This document shows, piece after piece, positions 44,543 through 52,478 of a stretch of DNA of 64,000 nucleotides; positions within the stretch are counted from its first letter, which is position 1; every line of letters starts with the position of its first letter. The notes under the pieces are model-generated. The model made no database searches. It was given only the letters and a program-made list of their open reading frames with translations, and was not told the DNA's origin. Source of the DNA: Paenibacillus sp. R14(2021) (GTDB lineage: Bacteria > Bacillota > Bacilli > Paenibacillales > Paenibacillaceae); the NCBI RefSeq assembly GCF_019431355.1, contig NZ_CP080269.1:2418001-2482000 (forward strand), given 5' to 3'. Both the position numbers and the translations under genes were made by a program.

Positions 44543-45202
44543 TTAAAGCGTCATTCTCTTTGCTCCGCCAAACCGCCCGGTTAACCACTTTTCAAGGATA
44601 CCGAGCACAAAGTCCACAATTAAAGCGAGCAGAATGGAACCCAGGGCTCCCGTAATGATTAGCTCCGGTTTGTTGACCGCCATCCCGGATACAATCAATT
44701 GGCCAAGGCCGCCCGCTCCGATTAAGGTTGCAAGCGTCGCCCAGCTGATGATATACACCATCGTCACCCTTATTCCGGACATGATATAGGGCAGCGATAG
44801 AGGCAGCTGGATGAGCAGGACACGCTGCAGGGTTCCATACCCCATTCCTCTAGCCGATTCGAGCACGTTCCGGTCAACGGACTCAAAGCCGTCATAAGTG
44901 TTGCGAAGGATAGGCATGATGGTATACAGCAGCAGGGCGACGACCGCCGGCTTGGTGCCAATCCCCATTAACGGAATAAGCACAGCAAGAAGAGCCAGGC
45001 TCGGTACGGTCTGAAGCAGGTTAGCCGCAAAGAATACGCAGCCGTTGATCCATTGAATCCGGTTATACACGAGTGCGATACCGATCGGTACAGCGACGAT
45101 GGTGCCTAAAATAATCGCTATGAGCGATATCGTTACATGCTGGCCTAAAGCGTGCAGGATGTCGGCGTAGCGTTCCTGCAGAAACTCCCAATATGCAAGC
45201 AT
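44543..45202 (-). CDS. opuCB: Osmolyte ABC importer permease, OpuCB-like
   Basis: 219 residues with the same permease pattern as the last gene of the operon (LLQTVPSLALLAVLIPLMGI; LESARGMGYGTLQRVLLIQL). The two permeases probably form a heterodimer. It begins 3 nt after the ATPase gene ends, so the two are translationally coupled. Confidence 0.92.
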   Translation of the reverse strand: MLAYWEFLQERYADILHALGQHVTISLIAIILGTIVAVPIGIALVYNRIQWINGCVFFAANLLQTVPSLALLAVLIPLMGIGTKPAVVALLLYTIMPILRNTYDGFESVDRNVLESARGMGYGTLQRVLLIQLPLSLPYIMSGIRVTMVYIISWATLATLIGAGGLGQLIVSGMAVNKPELIITGALGSILLALIVDFVLGILEKWLTGRFGGAKRMTL

Positions 45203-45205
45203 CCG

Positions 45206-46348
45206 TTAAACCTCCTCCTCGGGGGTAGGGAAGATCTCTGCCAAATGGCGCACGATGCTGCCCCTCGTAATAAGTCCGACGAGCCGATCCTGATCATCGA
45301 TGACGGCTAAATTCGAAAGCTGATTCTGGCTCATTAGTTCTACCGACTCGGAAAGCAAGGAGCCGCTGCGAACGAAATAATTAACGGGCCTCATCACATC
45401 GGCCACTGTAATATTTTCCTCCCCGTAGTGCTCTAGAACGTTATAAATGGAGACGATTCCTTTCAGTAGTCGCTGACGGTCAATAATAAACAGCGTATCC
45501 ACCTTGCGTCGTTCCATAATCGTAATGGCCTGAGCCAGTCCCTTATTGGGATACGCGGTTACGGGCTGATTCACCATGACTTCGTTTACGGTCGGGCTGT
45601 CATAGAGGTTACCCTCCTGATGCAGCCGCTTCTGACCGATGAACGACTCCACGAACTCATTCGCGGGATGACGCAATATCCGCTCCGGCGTATCGCTTTG
45701 TATGACTTCGCCGCTCTTCATGAGGACGATCCGGTCGGCAATTTTGAGTGCCTCATCCATATCGTGTGTGACGAAGATAATGGTTTTGTGCAGCTCTTGC
45801 TGCAGCCGCACGATCTCGTCCTGCAGCTGCTCGCGGCTGATAGGGTCGAGTGCGCTGAACGGTTCGTCCATAAGGATAATATCCGGATCTGCCGCAAAGG
45901 CGCGAATAACGCCGATTCGCTGCTGCTGGCCGCCGCTTAGCTCAGACGGGTAGCGGTCCCGGTACGTTTCAGGCTCTAACCCTACAAGATTTAGCAGCTC
46001 ATCTACACGTTTATCAATTCGGCTGGCCGTCCACTTTCTCAAACGAGGGACGACCCCGACATTTCGGCCGATCGTCATATGGGGAAACAAGCCTATGCTT
46101 TGAATAACGTAACCGATGCCTCGCCTCAGCTCGACGGGATCAATCTCACGCGTATCTTTGCCCTTGATCAATATCGTTCCGCTTGTCGGCGTGACGAGAT
46201 GGTTGATCATTTTCATCGTTGTTGATTTTCCGCAGCCGCTTGGGCCAATCAGGACGGTTAGTTCACCCTGTTTAAATTCAAGATTTATATTTTTCAATGC
46301 TTGATAGCCATCTGCGTAAACCTTATTCACGTTGTTCATTACAATCAT
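45206..46348 (-). CDS. opuCA: Osmolyte ABC importer ATPase with CBS pair, OpuCA-like
   Basis: About 380 residues. ABC domain with Walker A GPSGCGKST, signature LSGGQQQR, Walker B IILMDEPFSALD and VTHDMDEALKIADR; then two CBS domains (VNEVMVNQPVTAYPNKG..., VADVMRPVNYFVRSGSLLSE...) that in OpuA-type importers respond to ionic strength or cyclic-di-AMP. The start chosen, MIVMNNVNKVYADGYQALKN, has AAAAGGACTG upstream; an earlier ATG at 46372 is possible. First gene of the operon. Confidence 0.93.
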   Translation of the reverse strand: MIVMNNVNKVYADGYQALKNINLEFKQGELTVLIGPSGCGKSTTMKMINHLVTPTSGTILIKGKDTREIDPVELRRGIGYVIQSIGLFPHMTIGRNVGVVPRLRKWTASRIDKRVDELLNLVGLEPETYRDRYPSELSGGQQQRIGVIRAFAADPDIILMDEPFSALDPISREQLQDEIVRLQQELHKTIIFVTHDMDEALKIADRIVLMKSGEVIQSDTPERILRHPANEFVESFIGQKRLHQEGNLYDSPTVNEVMVNQPVTAYPNKGLAQAITIMERRKVDTLFIIDRQRLLKGIVSIYNVLEHYGEENITVADVMRPVNYFVRSGSLLSESVELMSQNQLSNLAVIDDQDRLVGLITRGSIVRHLAEIFPTPEEEV

Positions 46349-46406
46349 GCAGGTATCAGTCCTTTTTGTCATACTATTTCCAAATTACCCATTTTAATCA
46401 AAAATT

Positions 46407-46419
46407 ATCGAACTTCGAT
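46407..46419. promoter_or_regulatory. ATCGAA-c-TTCGAT palindrome upstream of opuCA
   Basis: Perfect 6-bp arms around one base, 59 nt upstream of the opuCA start. Possible regulator site (GbsR/OpcR-type control is known for opuC operons); regulator not identified here. Confidence 0.35.
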
Positions 46420-46629
46420 CCAATTATTTGGAAGAGGTGAATGCAATCATTAACGTTAACCACAACAACTAAGCTTTTAAACGTGGAAAAAAGAGGGAGA
46501 TGGTTAAGCGTGTTGGCCACTTCGGCAAGAAATCCGGCAGCTTCGCGCTCGGTTCAGGAGCTTCCTAATGATTGAAATCAACAAAATAAAGAGCCGTGCC
46601 GAAGCGCGATCGAGAACGTTTTGAAAATG

Positions 46630-46651
46630 AAAAACACTCCCGAAGGAGTGC
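46630..46651 (-). terminator. Terminator with UUCG tetraloop
   Basis: Minus-strand GCACTCC-TTCG-GGAGTG stem followed by TTTTTC, 13 nt past the small gene stop. Its quality supports the gene being real. Confidence 0.9.
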
Positions 46652-46663
46652 TTGAAAAACCTA

Positions 46664-46888
46664 TTATTCATAAGAAGAGTTTTCTAAGTCATAAATTGAA
46701 TACCCTTTTTCATCGATATGCTTATAAATCTTATCCATTTCTCTTAACGCAACGCTTCTGTTTGAGAATCTTCCCACTTCATTTCCGTCAGCTAATATAG
46801 CCCATCTTCCTGAAGAAGTTTCTGCAATAGTTAAACTTTTAGTGAAATAAATTGCTGTCCCATCTTGCGATCGAATAAACAATATCAT
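46664..46888 (-). CDS. Small hypothetical protein
   Basis: About 74 residues (MILFIRSQDGTAIYFTKSLT ... KHIDEKGYSIYDLENSSYE). Acidic C-terminus, no membrane segment or signal peptide. The ATG at 46888 has AAGGGGAGTG just upstream; the frame stays open to 46990, so a longer form is possible. Followed by an excellent terminator. No family recognised. Divergent from another small gene. Confidence 0.6.
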   Translation of the reverse strand: MILFIRSQDGTAIYFTKSLTIAETSSGRWAILADGNEVGRFSNRSVALREMDKIYKHIDEKGYSIYDLENSSYE

Positions 46889-46972
46889 CACTCCCCTTCC
46901 GAAAGTTATATTCTTCACAAGCAAGGAATTTCCTTTATTTGCATCGAATAGTGTCATCAGGAGGTGATCCAT

Positions 46973-47170
46973 ATGTTTGCTGTAGGACAAGAACTCTATA
47001 CCGACTCTGATTTCAAGCGCGCCCTGCTTGTTCAGGTGCCGGTCAAAGTTAAATGTTCGAACGGTGAAATTCCAGATAGTTACGGACCGATTGAGGAGAT
47101 CACCCTTACCACCGTCAAAGTCGCAGGAATGTACTTCGCCAAAGCTGTCTGCCGATTCTTCGTCCGCTAA
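46973..47170 (+). CDS. Small hypothetical protein
   Basis: 65 residues starting MFAVGQELYTDSDFKRALLV after a perfect AGGAGGTGATCC. One Cys in KVKCSNGEIP, hydrophobic alternating strands, no signal. Looks like a compact beta protein. It sits head to head with the other small gene, 84 nt apart. Function unknown. Confidence 0.65.
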   Translation: MFAVGQELYTDSDFKRALLVQVPVKVKCSNGEIPDSYGPIEEITLTTVKVAGMYFAKAVCRFFVR

Positions 47171-47474
47171 TATTCAGGTGGAAAACGCAATCGAATTCTA
47201 TCCTTCAACCACTTCGTCATTTCGCCCACTTAATTCGGAGGAATATTTCGCTCTTATATGAACCAGAAGCTCTCGGCAATGTCTAATTTTCTCTTTCTTA
47301 GAGAACTGTGAATAGAACTGTGAATTATAAATCAAAACAGCATTCTCACGACAAAATTGCCAATAGCAATAACAAAATCACTCCTTACATTATGCCGTTC
47401 TTTCCGAGTCAGCAATTTCCTTACTCTCGCATACATCATTTTCACCCCCGCAATTCCATTCTATTTTTTCGACT

Positions 47475-47951
47475 TCAGATTGCAAATCTGCACTGAGTTG
47501 CCTTGACGTAAATTATCGTTGTGTCGAAACTATCGTGTCCCATCAATCCTTCGAGACGCGCTGCTGTCATATATTTATGAATCAAATGACGTAAAGCACT
47601 GTTAATCGTTTTCCAGTTTTCTCCGATGGAAACAGATAAGGACTGTCCGGATGGATCAGACGATTCTTATCGTGATGGTTCACACTGGCTTACGAACAAC
47701 GTATCAAAGTTGGAATAGCCACATCTGCAATTTGAAATATAAATTCTTCCTCTTGGTGAACGGCTGTTTCAAACCAACTGATAAAATGTTTCATGTCGCT
47801 TGCATATTCCTTTAGCGTCTTGAGGATTCAAATCTTCGTGGATAGTGAGAGCGTGAATGAAATCCTGTATAGACTGCTCACCTTGTTTCGAAATCCCGGT
47901 TCTCTCTCTCATTAGCAAATCCTCCAAATCTTGACTAACATTAGCGGACAT
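47475..47951 (-). pseudogene. Frameshifted, internally deleted tyrosine recombinase
   Basis: Pieces of an XerC/phage-integrase-like protein in order: start MSANVSQDLEDLL; SAM-like N-terminal core QSIQDFIHALTIHEDLNPQ, frameshift, then TLKEYASDMKHFISWFETAV and FQIADVAIPTLIR; the middle catalytic part is missing; after NRLIHPDSPYLFPSEKTG a second frameshift and RHLIHKYMTAARLEGLMGHD, SFDTTIIYVKATQ, which holds the LMGH-S--TT--Y box with the nucleophile Tyr. Not functional. Its start codon lies inside one of a series of direct repeats. Confidence 0.75.
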
Positions 47952-48034
47952 GATATGATTATGTTAACCGAAACATTAGCGGACATCAATTTTGCTTTCT
48001 GAAAATGTCTAACGATCGCATATTAGCGCTCATT
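47937..48034. repeat. Direct repeats at the start of the recombinase relic
   Basis: A 15-bp unit AACATTAGCGGACAT occurs at 47937-47951 and 47972-47986 (identical, 35 bp apart); a diverged copy TATTAGCGCTCATT follows at 48021-48034. Spacing and placement next to an integrase start suggest old recombinase-binding arms or an element end. Confidence 0.6.
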
Positions 48035-48074
48035 GAAATGGTCGTGTTAAAAAATTCATTCTTGGAGGAATCCT

Positions 48075-48278
48075 ATGCAAACAGGTACAGTTAAATGGTT
48101 TAATGCTGAAAAAGGCTTCGGTTTTATTGAAGTCGAAGGCGGAAACGACGTATTCGTTCATTTCAGCGCAATTGAGGGCGATGGTTACAAATCGTTAGAT
48201 GAAGGTCAACGCGTCCAGTTCAATGTGGCGCAAGGGAATCGTGGACCGCAGGCTGAAAACGTTTCTAAAGTTTTTTAA
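48075..48278 (+). CDS. Cold shock protein, CspA/CspB family
   Basis: 67 residues, full length. RNA-binding motifs KGFGFIEV (RNP1) and VFVHF (RNP2) are intact, preceded by [13 protein letters not shown]. Acts as an RNA chaperone and transcription antiterminator in the cytoplasm. GGAGGAATCCT precedes the ATG. Followed by a strong terminator. Confidence 0.97.
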   Translation: MQTGTVKWFNAEKGFGFIEVEGGNDVFVHFSAIEGDGYKSLDEGQRVQFNVAQGNRGPQAENVSKVF

Positions 48279-48285
48279 ATCTTTA

Positions 48286-48317
48286 AAACTGCCCTAATAT
48301 AGGGCAGTTTTTTCTTT
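48286..48317 (+). terminator. Terminator after the cold shock gene
   Basis: Perfect 11-bp stem AAACTGCCCTA / TAGGGCAGTTT with 3-nt loop and TTTCTTT tail. Confidence 0.95.
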
Positions 48318-48393
48318 ATACCTGATATTACATCTATAACACGAAGAAATGTCTTTTTCGTCTATTAAAAACATATAAAGCGAGGTATCGGAA

Positions 48394-48666
48394 ATGAACA
48401 AAGAACAATTGATCGAACATGTGGCGAAATCTAGTGGGTTTTCAAAAAAGAATGCTGAAAAAGCTGTAACGCATGTTTTAGACTCCATTTTTGAAGCTTT
48501 AAAGCAAGGCGATAAAGTTCAACTAGTAGGCTTCGGAAAATTTGATGTCCGTAATCGTGAAGCACGCATGGGAATAAGCCGTAAAACAGGTGAAGAGGTG
48601 GAAGTTCCAGCGGGTAAAGTTCCCGTATTCACGGCAGGCATAACTCTGAAGAGAGCTCTAAATTAA
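48394..48666 (+). CDS. HU-type histone-like DNA-binding protein
   Basis: 90 residues starting MNKEQLIEHVAKSSGFSKKN. All HU features present: FSKKNAEKAV, GDKVQLVGFGKFDVRNREAR, RKTGEEVEVPAGKVPVFTAG and the C-terminal GITLKRALN. Dimeric DNA-bending nucleoid protein. This is likely a second copy besides the main hbs gene, as the surrounding region is accessory. Confidence 0.96.
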   Translation: MNKEQLIEHVAKSSGFSKKNAEKAVTHVLDSIFEALKQGDKVQLVGFGKFDVRNREARMGISRKTGEEVEVPAGKVPVFTAGITLKRALN

Positions 48667-48921
48667 GCTTAGCTCATAGAAAATAAAGATGTGACCACAT
48701 CAGAAAAGCGGTTAGATTATTAAAATAAATACACATGATTCGAACGTTAGTGTCACATTCACGACCATAGATGACATTATTAATTTTTATTCGAATAAAC
48801 AGAGTTTGCAGAGCAAAGTGGACGGTCAGAGCAAAATAAAAAATTGCACAAGTAAGGAAGGGAATGGGATATCATAATTGGAGAAAAGATTCTAAACAAC
48901 CGCCCTATAAGAACAATAAAG
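48667..48921. other. Intergenic stretch, no gene seen
   Basis: AT-rich region between the HU gene and a terminator; no frame with a convincing ribosome binding site. Confidence 0.4.
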
Positions 48922-48959
48922 AAGAGGTCATGGTTAATGATGACCTTCTGCGTTTTTTC
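48922..48959 (+). terminator. Probable terminator of the HU transcript
   Basis: Stem AGAAG-AGGTCAT / ATGACCTTCT followed by GCGTTTTTTC on the plus strand, about 260 nt after the HU stop. Confidence 0.6.
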
Positions 48960-49103
48960 TTCATTTTTCTTCACCGTTTGGGGTGGATGCCTTTTGCTTG
49001 GCTGCCTCCTTTATATTGCCTTTTCGGATCGAAAGGTCAGGAACCTCTTGGTAAGTTCGGGAAATTCATTGCTGCGAGCGGTTCCCAAGAAAAGGGGGTT
49101 ACG

Positions 49104-49636
49104 ATGAAATCACTTCAAGCATACACCCGCTGGAAGAAGAAAATGGCTCCTCAAAATAAATCGGATTTAAGGAAGAGCGTCTGGCAGTGATCAATAGCAT
49201 GTTCCTTTCATCCTGCTGCGGGGTCTCGCTTATGTAAGTCTTTCGATCTCAATATGGATCACACTGGCGCTTACAATTCCAGCAGCCGGATTCATGATCC
49301 GAATCTTCATAATATTGCATGATTGTTGTCATCAGTCATTTTTCGCCAGAAAAAAACGAATGCAATTATTGAGACGATTACGGGAATCCTTACCTTCTTT
49401 CCATTTGAGCAATGGAAAAATGAGCACTCCATTCATCATGCGACGAGCGGAAATTTATCCCGTAGAGGCACGGGCGACATATGGACGCTGACTACGAAGG
49501 AATACGCGGCGCTCTCCCCATGGAAGCGTCTAAGTTCTGGAAGAGTGCCAGATGCAAAGAGCGCATGAACACATACCTAACGAACGCAGCGCTAATACTT
49601 TTTTTCACAGAACAGCTGGACTGGTCGGAAGAATAA
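49104..49636 (+). pseudogene. Broken membrane fatty acid desaturase gene
   Basis: Fragments in order: MKSLQAYTRWKKKM and DLRKSVW after AAGGGGGTTACG, frameshift, a membrane segment LAYVSLSISIWITLALTIPA, the first His box HDCCHQSFF (HXXXXH-like, here HDCCH), frameshift, second His box NEHSIHHATSGNLSRRG, DIWTLT and, after a further shift and deletion, ERMNTYLTNAAL. Intact relatives are about 330 residues and place a double bond in membrane lipids, often in cold response. At least three frame breaks and lost third His box: non-functional. Confidence 0.75.
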
Positions 49637-49644
49637 TATTGGGA

Positions 49645-49678
49645 AAAATAAAGACCGGAAGCGGGTTTGCCTCCGGTC
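49645..49678 (-). terminator. Minus-strand terminator past the monooxygenase gene
   Basis: Perfect 7-bp outer stem GACCGGA / TCCGGTC followed on the minus strand by TTTATTTTT; 100 nt past the stop at 49781. Confidence 0.65.
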
Positions 49679-49780
49679 AATCTTTACATAAGAACGGCTT
49701 CAAGGATGAACGATGCCGCCTCCCGCGTACCAGTGACATTTTCTAAGCTGCCCATTTATTTCAAAAAACAATTTAAACAA

Positions 49781-50128
49781 TCAAGAAAAATGCTTACCTG
49801 CAGTAATCGTAGTTCCCCATTCACCCATCGATGTGTAGAAACTAAGCTCTCTTCCCACCAAAAATTCTGCTGCTCTCGTGTAAGGACCTTGACGGTAAGC
49901 TTTGGATTCTTCTTCTGCCAGCCAAGTCTCCTTAGAGCAGTTCCAGATTTCATAAAATACAACTTCATCAGGATTATCGACATTTTCATGTACAATTCCA
50001 TTTACAAATGTCGACTCTTTTGACATTGTATCAAACAACGGTTTCAGATTATCAAAAAAAGCCTGCTTGTCCGAATTAGGTTTCAATTGAAAGCGAGCTA
50101 TAATTACTGTCTGATCTGTTTTAGTCAT
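49781..50128 (-). CDS. Antibiotic biosynthesis monooxygenase (ABM/YgiN-like) domain protein
   Basis: 115 residues. Ferredoxin-like ABM domain: VIIARFQLKPNSDKQAFFDN, VNGIVHENVDNPDEVVFYEI and W-...HFS end. Members include heme-degrading and quinol monooxygenases; key Asn-Arg-His residues of heme oxygenases (IsdG-type) are not evident, so quinone-type chemistry is more likely. AAGGAGAATATAAA precedes the ATG. Next to an SDR fragment, a common companion. Confidence 0.85.
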   Translation of the reverse strand: MTKTDQTVIIARFQLKPNSDKQAFFDNLKPLFDTMSKESTFVNGIVHENVDNPDEVVFYEIWNCSKETWLAEEESKAYRQGPYTRAAEFLVGRELSFYTSMGEWGTTITAGKHFS

Positions 50129-50318
50129 TTTATATTCTCCTTAAGGTTCAATTTTAACTAATTATATTTGTGAAGCTCCGTGAACAAATATAGCTTAATG
50201 CAAACACCGCTTTGATTCAGGAAGATACTTTAAGATCGGCTTTTTGCATAATAATAATAATCTTGCAATAAAGAGCTTCAAGGCGCTTTGCCTTTGGGCC
50301 CTGTGCCCAACAGTAAAG

Positions 50319-50455
50319 TTAGATTTCCAGCTCACTTTGTCTGCGGCCGGTAACGAAGACATGCGCGCCCACTGTTACAAATCGCTGTGCCGTCGCAAGT
50401 CCAATACCGCTTGTTCCTCCGGTGACGATACTACTTTACCTTTATATTTTCCCAT
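50319..50455 (-). pseudogene. N-terminal fragment of a short-chain dehydrogenase
   Basis: After GGAGAGGACAGAAATC an ATG opens MGKYKGKVV; then a small deletion shifts frame to [20 protein letters not shown] and [15 protein letters not shown], which holds the TGGTSGIG cofactor motif, followed by a stop. The catalytic Tyr/Lys part is missing. Probably lost together with a divergent regulator whose operator remains upstream. Confidence 0.75.
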
Positions 50456-50628
50456 GATTTCTGTCCTCTCCTTATTAAGGCCGGGAAGGCCATTTGTTAC
50501 TGCCTTTCCAAGCACGCTATTCGATTTGTGGAGGAAGTAATATTACTATATTATTGTAAGCAACATACTTTTTATATAATCCCCACAAGACTTATTATGG
50601 AGTGTAAGTGACAAATTGAGAAGTACGC

Positions 50629-50657
50629 ACTTTTTGGTTATATAGTAACCAAAAAGT
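50629..50657. promoter_or_regulatory. Perfect 12-bp inverted repeat, orphan regulator site
   Basis: ACTTTTTGGTTA and TAACCAAAAAGT flank 5 bp. Sits 174 nt upstream of the broken dehydrogenase start, where a divergent HxlR/TetR regulator would normally be. No such gene remains, though the minus frame around 50700-50790 (ESYEIVADETSRKVLLKL) resembles an ArsR-like N-terminus. Confidence 0.55.
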
Positions 50658-50804
50658 AATAATTAAGTCTTTCGAGGCACATCCGCACAATTAAATAATT
50701 TAGGGTATACCGATGTACACCACTGGACAATTTCAGCAGCACTTTGCGACTTGTTTCATCTGCCACAATTTCATAGCTTTCCGTCATCAATCAACAATCA
50801 CCAC

Positions 50805-50822
50805 TTGTGAAATAAATCACAA
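50805..50822. promoter_or_regulatory. Rex operator (site 1) upstream of cyd
   Basis: TTGTGAAATAAATCACAA is an exact match to the Rex consensus TTGTGA-N6-TCACAA. Rex represses cyd genes at low NADH/NAD+ and leaves the DNA when NADH rises. Confidence 0.85.
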
Positions 50823-50846
50823 TTATTCAAAGACTCGTCACAAATA

Positions 50847-50864
50847 TTGTGAAATAAATCACAA
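50847..50864. promoter_or_regulatory. Rex operator (site 2) overlapping the cyd promoter
   Basis: Identical 18-bp sequence to site 1; the centres are 42 bp apart, four helical turns, so dimers bind the same DNA face. A TATACT -10 lies at 50873-50878. Between the sites TCACAA-ATA-TTGTGA forms a third, mixed palindrome. Confidence 0.85.
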
Positions 50865-50939
50865 TATTCGATTATACTAGGGGCATAAACGTTTAATTGG
50901 ATTAGAACTGCCATTTCACACAGGAAGAAGGTTATCGAC

Positions 50940-51068
50940 TTGAACCGCAATAAACAAGCCGGAAGGGACAGGAGCCGTGTCGCTAGTCAGGAGAAGCGCC
51001 TTATCATTCTCTGTATCGTCGTAGCGGTAATCATGCTGCTGTCCCTGTCCAGATATCTTTTTGAATAA
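50940..51068 (+). CDS. Small single-pass membrane protein upstream of cydA
   Basis: 42 residues: a basic, hydrophilic N-terminus (MNRNKQAGRDRSRVASQEKR) and one hydrophobic segment LIILCIVVAVIMLLSLS, ending RYLFE. TTG start with GAAGAAGG eight nt upstream. It lies between the Rex sites and cydA, so it is first in the cyd transcript. It could be an assembly factor of the bd oxidase or an accessory subunit. No family recognised. Confidence 0.6.
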   Translation: MNRNKQAGRDRSRVASQEKRLIILCIVVAVIMLLSLSRYLFE

Positions 51069-51119
51069 GGTTACGTCTCATCCATTCATTAAATACGATA
51101 CCAAGCTTTGGGAGTGATA

Positions 51120-52478
51120 ATGATGCTGCTCAGCGGATATGATCCGGTTATGTACAGCCGGATGCTTACGGGTCTCACACTTGCTTTCCATATTATTTTC
51201 GCCACCATCGGCGTTGGCGTGCCCCTAATGATCGCTCTTGCGGAGTGGATCGGGATCAAACGCGGCGACGAGCATTATCTGCTCATGGCGCGCCGCTGGG
51301 CGCGCGGCTTCGTCATTACGGTCGCCGTCGGCGTCGTGACGGGAACGGCCATCGGACTGCAGCTCAGCCTGCTGTGGCCAAGCTTTATGCGGGTAGCCGG
51401 CCAATCCATTGCGCTGCCGCTCTTCTTGGAGACGTTCGCGTTCTTCTTCGAAGCGATCTTCCTCGGCATTTATCTGTATACTTGGGACCGGTTCAAGAAC
51501 AGACAGACGCACCTATGGCTGCTCATCCCCGTCGTTCTTGGCTCGTCAGCGTCAGCATGCTTCATCACCATCGTCAACGCCTTTATGAACGCGCCTGCCG
51601 GCGTGACGGTGAAGAACGGCCACATCGTCGACATCTCGCCGTTCGGTGCCATGCTGAGCCCGGCCATGCCGACGAAAGTCTCGCATGTGCTCGTGACGGC
51701 GTACTTAACCTGTGCCTTCATCTTGGCCGCGATCTCCGCCTGGTCGCTGCTAAAGGGCCGCGACCATGTCTATTACAAGAAAGCACTCAAGCTGACGATG
51801 GTATCCGCGTGCGTCTTCCTGCTCGCGAGCGCCGCCATCGGCGATCTGTCAGGCAAATATTTAGCCAAATACCAGCCGGAGAAGCTGGCCGCGATGGAAT
51901 GGCATTTCGAGACGACGAAGCAGGCACCGCTCGTGCTCGGCGGCGTGCTTACGGAGGACAACCGTATCAAATACGGACTCAAGATTCCTTTCGCGCTTAG
52001 CTTCCTCGCCCATGGACTGCCGAATGCGGAAGTTACCGGCCTGAACGACATCCCGGAAGACGAGCATCCGCCGCTCTTTATTCATTATCTCTTTGATACG
52101 AAAATGGCCTTCGTCTCCATCATGGTCGCCATAGGCGCTGCCTTCCTTGTGCTGTTATGGCGCAAGCGCGATGCGGTTTACCGGAACAAGTGGATGCTTC
52201 GCGGTATTATTGCTGCCGCTCCGCTTGCTATGCTAACCATCGAGCATGGCTGGATTTTCTCGGAGGTTGGCCGTCAGCCTTGGCTGCTTCGCGGCATTAT
52301 GCGCACCACGGAAGGCGCGACGGCTTCGGACCATGTCGATACGATGCTGATCGTGTTCGCCCTGCTTTACCTCGTGCTGGCCGTCTCGGCGGTGACCGTC
52401 TTGATTCGGATGTTCCGCAGTAACCCAGCAGAAGAAGAAATCGCGGCCAAAGGCATTCAAGGAGGCGGCGAGCTATGA
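51120..52478 (+). CDS. cydA: Cytochrome bd ubiquinol/menaquinol oxidase subunit I
   Basis: 452 residues. Heme ligand region GLTLAFHIIFATIGVGVPLM holds the N-terminal axial His, and GWIFSEVGRQPWLLRG is the diagnostic GWXXXEXGRQPW box. The Q-loop is short, as in the subgroup common in Firmicutes. It oxidises quinol and reduces O2 to water. The ATG at 51120 has GGGAGTGATA upstream. It overlaps cydB by ATGA and belongs to a Rex-controlled operon. Confidence 0.96.
   Translation: MMLLSGYDPVMYSRMLTGLTLAFHIIFATIGVGVPLMIALAEWIGIKRGDEHYLLMARRWARGFVITVAVGVVTGTAIGLQLSLLWPSFMRVAGQSIALPLFLETFAFFFEAIFLGIYLYTWDRFKNRQTHLWLLIPVVLGSSASACFITIVNAFMNAPAGVTVKNGHIVDISPFGAMLSPAMPTKVSHVLVTAYLTCAFILAAISAWSLLKGRDHVYYKKALKLTMVSACVFLLASAAIGDLSGKYLAKYQPEKLAAMEWHFETTKQAPLVLGGVLTEDNRIKYGLKIPFALSFLAHGLPNAEVTGLNDIPEDEHPPLFIHYLFDTKMAFVSIMVAIGAAFLVLLWRKRDAVYRNKWMLRGIIAAAPLAMLTIEHGWIFSEVGRQPWLLRGIMRTTEGATASDHVDTMLIVFALLYLVLAVSAVTVLIRMFRSNPAEEEIAAKGIQGGGEL

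Noticed and set aside
46441-46617. Overlapping tiny plus-strand frames, one ending TAATG into another (FGKKSGSFALG and EINKIKSRAEA pieces)
   Set aside because: Ribosome binding sites touch the start codons and no maturation or export genes are near; could not be supported as a peptide system.
47308-47496. 62-codon plus frame
   Set aside because: No ribosome binding site and overlaps the recombinase relic end; His/Ser/Phe-rich chance frame.
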